A DNA stretch of 7,218 nt from Lachnospiraceae bacterium (GTDB taxonomy: Bacteria > Bacillota_A > Clostridia > Lachnospirales > Lachnospiraceae). Below are positions 5,701 through 7,218 of the stretch, in pieces (positions within the stretch are counted from its first letter, which is position 1; every line of letters begins with the position of its first letter). The stretch lies in assembly GCA_024684065.1 (NCBI GenBank), contig JAIKXO010000205.1:1-7218 (forward strand), in the 5' to 3' direction. The notes under the pieces were generated by a model. That model did not search any database. It was not told the origin of the DNA and saw only the letters and a program-made list of their open reading frames with translations. A program made the translations under genes and the position numbers.

Positions 5701-6042
5701 ATGGAAAGTGTGGAAATGGTCGGATATCTGATGGAGCTTTTTGCGGCGGGGTTAGTCGTGGCGGCGGGGCTTTCCGCCATATCTCCGGGCTTTTTAAGGG
5801 ATTACCTGTTCTGGCGCGCAAGATGGGCCTTTGATGACAAACACCCGAAGGAATATGCCGGGATGTGGGCGAAGGCGCTGTTGCTGCTTGCGCTTGGGCC
5901 GGGCATCGGAGGGCTTGCACTGATCATATTTCATAACGCTTTTGGGCTTGTGATTTTTCTTGGTTCTATGGTCTGCTTTATCGTGGCCGGGACAAAATAT
6001 GTAAGAAAAGAGCAAAAGAGGATCAGGGAAATCGACGAATGA
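5701..6042 (+). CDS. Small membrane protein with three predicted helices
   Basis: 113 residues. GGGAGG (5687-5692) lies eight bases before the ATG, and only 15 bases separate it from the YARHG stop, so the two are almost certainly co-transcribed. Hydrophobic segments are at about 7-27, 58-77 and 80-98. Between the first two is a polar, aromatic, basic loop (SPGFLRDYLFWRARWAFDDKHPKEYAGMW), and the C-terminus is a charged tail (KYVRKEQKRIREIDE), likely cytoplasmic. The WxF-D-x-x-P-x-E/D pattern in the loop faintly recalls DUF6199-type small membrane proteins, but the match is too weak to assign. No catalytic motif is seen. Its place between exported proteins suggests a membrane partner or anchor for them, which is inference. 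Confidence 0.8.
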   Translation: MESVEMVGYLMELFAAGLVVAAGLSAISPGFLRDYLFWRARWAFDDKHPKEYAGMWAKALLLLALGPGIGGLALIIFHNAFGLVIFLGSMVCFIVAGTKYVRKEQKRIREIDE

Positions 6043-6074
6043 GGTTGAACTGACAGAGGTTTTGCGAATCAATC

Positions 6075-6086
6075 GGAGGCAGGAGG
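6075..6086 (+). promoter_or_regulatory. Doubled Shine-Dalgarno sequence before the last full gene
   Basis: GGAGG at 6075-6079 lies seven bases before the ATG at 6087 and is the functional candidate. A second AGGAGG (6081-6086) touches the ATG directly, too close to act for this start. No other start codon lies at working distance behind it, so 6087 remains the best start. Confidence 0.65.
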
Positions 6087-7181
6087 ATGTCAGATAGGCC
6101 GACAAGCAGAGAAGAATATACGACTACCGGGAGCGGCAGCGTAGACCGCCGCGGCGACGGGCTGGATCTGGGAGGTCCGGTTGGCAACAGCGGAGGCTAT
6201 GGGAGCCGTCCCGGCCTGCGACGGCGGGGAGGCCGCGGATGGCTCTGGCTGGTGCTGATACTCATTGTAATCAATGCGGTATCGGAAGGCGTGACTTTTG
6301 CCGACATCAAGCAGTTTGTGTCTGAACAGATCCGGGAGATTGATCCAGATGAAATTAAAGAGGGCGCAGGTGAGCTTGCCCGTTCTGCAAGGGAAAACAT
6401 TGACCTTGCCGTAAACGGTGCGGAGGGAGCAGAATCCAGGGAGGCGGTCGCGGACTTTTCCGGCACGGTTTCCGACGGGGACGGGATCATCAGTGTCCTG
6501 GCAGGGGAAAAGCCTTCCGCACAGCAGGGAGGCGCGCTTCTTAACCAGGATCATTTTGAGTGGACCAGGAACAGAAAGCTCCAGAAGGTTCTTGCCCTTA
6601 CAGAGCAGGAATGGGAGAATGTCGATACCATCAAGCTCAACGTTTTTGTGGATGACGGGGGCGGCTTTATCGACCTTGGGCTTGATCCGCTGTTCAAATT
6701 TGACGATTACGGCAACCTGTTGGCCAAATATGACGGAACCTGGCTTTCGATCGATAAGCAGCCCGTCGCCTTTTACCACCTTAAAACTGTGGATCATGAT
6801 GACGGAAGCTATACGATTACAGGCTATGTGCCCGCGTTCCTGAACGACCGGCACGTCAACCTGATCCTGGTATTCGATACCGAACATCCCCAGGGCTTTA
6901 TCAGGGGCGCAAAGGTCATAGCGGAAGGCCCAGGAACCGACTTAAGCTTTGAGGAGATGACAAGTGATCTGATTTCCGTCAGGGCGGGCGACCGTGTGGA
7001 TTACGTCTGCGACTACTATAATTACTACGGCGAGTTCATCAACAACTACTTTTTCGGGTATCCCATGACAATGAGTGAAAACCCGGAGATACGCAACATC
7101 AAGGTCAAGGGTAAGAAATCGGTATGTTATATGATCACGGACAAGAACGGGTATCGTTATTGGACGCCTTTGATTGATTAA
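6087..7181 (+). CDS. Single-pass membrane protein with a clostripain-type C-terminal module
   Basis: 364 residues. The N-terminal 50 residues are disordered and Gly/Arg/Asp-rich, ending in RPGLRRRGGRG just before one membrane helix (about 51-66, WLWLVLILIVINAV). The positive residues before the helix place the N-terminus inside and the C-terminus outside. Residues about 70-155 are a polar stalk. Residues about 158-364 form a beta-rich domain: IKLNVFVDDGGGFIDLGLD, FKFDDYGNLLAKYDGTWLSI, QPVAFYH, YTITGYVPAFLNDRHVNLIL, FIRGAKVI, the stretch AGDRVDYVCDYYNYYGEF, and YRYWTPLI at the end. This matches, from memory, the region that follows the peptidase in clostripain-related (C11) proteins of Firmicutes. 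No C11 His/Cys catalytic segment is present, so a non-enzymatic, surface-exposed role is likely. It follows the small membrane protein by 44 bases. Confidence 0.78.
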   Translation: MSDRPTSREEYTTTGSGSVDRRGDGLDLGGPVGNSGGYGSRPGLRRRGGRGWLWLVLILIVINAVSEGVTFADIKQFVSEQIREIDPDEIKEGAGELARSARENIDLAVNGAEGAESREAVADFSGTVSDGDGIISVLAGEKPSAQQGGALLNQDHFEWTRNRKLQKVLALTEQEWENVDTIKLNVFVDDGGGFIDLGLDPLFKFDDYGNLLAKYDGTWLSIDKQPVAFYHLKTVDHDDGSYTITGYVPAFLNDRHVNLILVFDTEHPQGFIRGAKVIAEGPGTDLSFEEMTSDLISVRAGDRVDYVCDYYNYYGEFINNYFFGYPMTMSENPEIRNIKVKGKKSVCYMITDKNGYRYWTPLID

Positions 7182-7208
7182 GACATAGTTATGAAAAGGA
7201 GGCGGATT

Positions 7209-7218
7209 ATGAAGAAAA
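7209..7218 (+). CDS. Start of a further gene, cut by the window edge
   Basis: AAGGAGG (7196-7202) precedes the ATG at 7209 by six bases, and the first codons read Met-Lys-Lys. An in-frame ATG at 7191 lacks a ribosome binding site. The beginning fits an exported or lipoprotein signal like its neighbours, but only three codons are visible. The gap of 27 bases after the preceding stop suggests the operon continues. Confidence 0.7.

Noticed and set aside
6090..6887. 265-codon open frame on the minus strand
   Set aside because: Fully antisense to the clostripain-type module gene, no ribosome binding site, no recognisable protein; a codon-usage shadow.

Overview
The window looks like a chromosomal segment from a Gram-positive, anaerobic gut Clostridia, most likely a Lachnospiraceae member. 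This rests on moderate G+C, strong AGGAGG-type ribosome binding sites before every gene, and a set of families common in that group: a DUF1002 protein, a Tim44-like protein with a zinc ribbon, a DUF6273 lipoprotein, a YARHG protein and a clostripain-type C-terminal module. Genus cannot be set from the sequence alone.

Layout. Bases 1-499 hold no convincing gene. They contain short open fragments, a long symmetric (probably bidirectional) terminator hairpin at 193-245, and a stretch at 251-477 that may be decayed coding sequence. From 515 to the right edge every gene is on the + strand: a DUF1002 lipoprotein (515-1489), a membrane-anchored Tim44-like/zinc-ribbon protein (1553-2482), a 22-codon Cys-rich mini-gene (2539-2607) whose stop overlaps the next start as ATGA, a DUF6273 lipoprotein (2604-4160), a G+C-rich palindromic repeat element without a credible gene (about 4172-4401), a YARHG-domain exported protein (4453-5685), a small three-helix membrane protein (5701-6042), a single-pass membrane protein whose outer part resembles the C-terminal module of clostripain-like proteins (6087-7181), and the first codons of a further gene (7209 onward). 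No intrinsic terminator is visible between 515 and 7218, so one transcript, or two separated by the repeat element, is plausible.

How the genes may work together. All six full-size products carry a signal peptide, lipobox or membrane helix, so the cluster is an envelope or surface module. None shows a recognisable catalytic centre. The domains (DUF1002, Tim44-like, DUF6273, YARHG, clostripain C-terminal module) are associated with binding, scaffolding or unknown roles, so the joint function cannot be named. The main points for follow-up are the palindromic element with an internal compensatory base-pair exchange, the translationally coupled Cys-rich mini-gene, the YARHG protein whose lipobox cysteine is a tyrosine, and the clostripain-type module with no protease attached.
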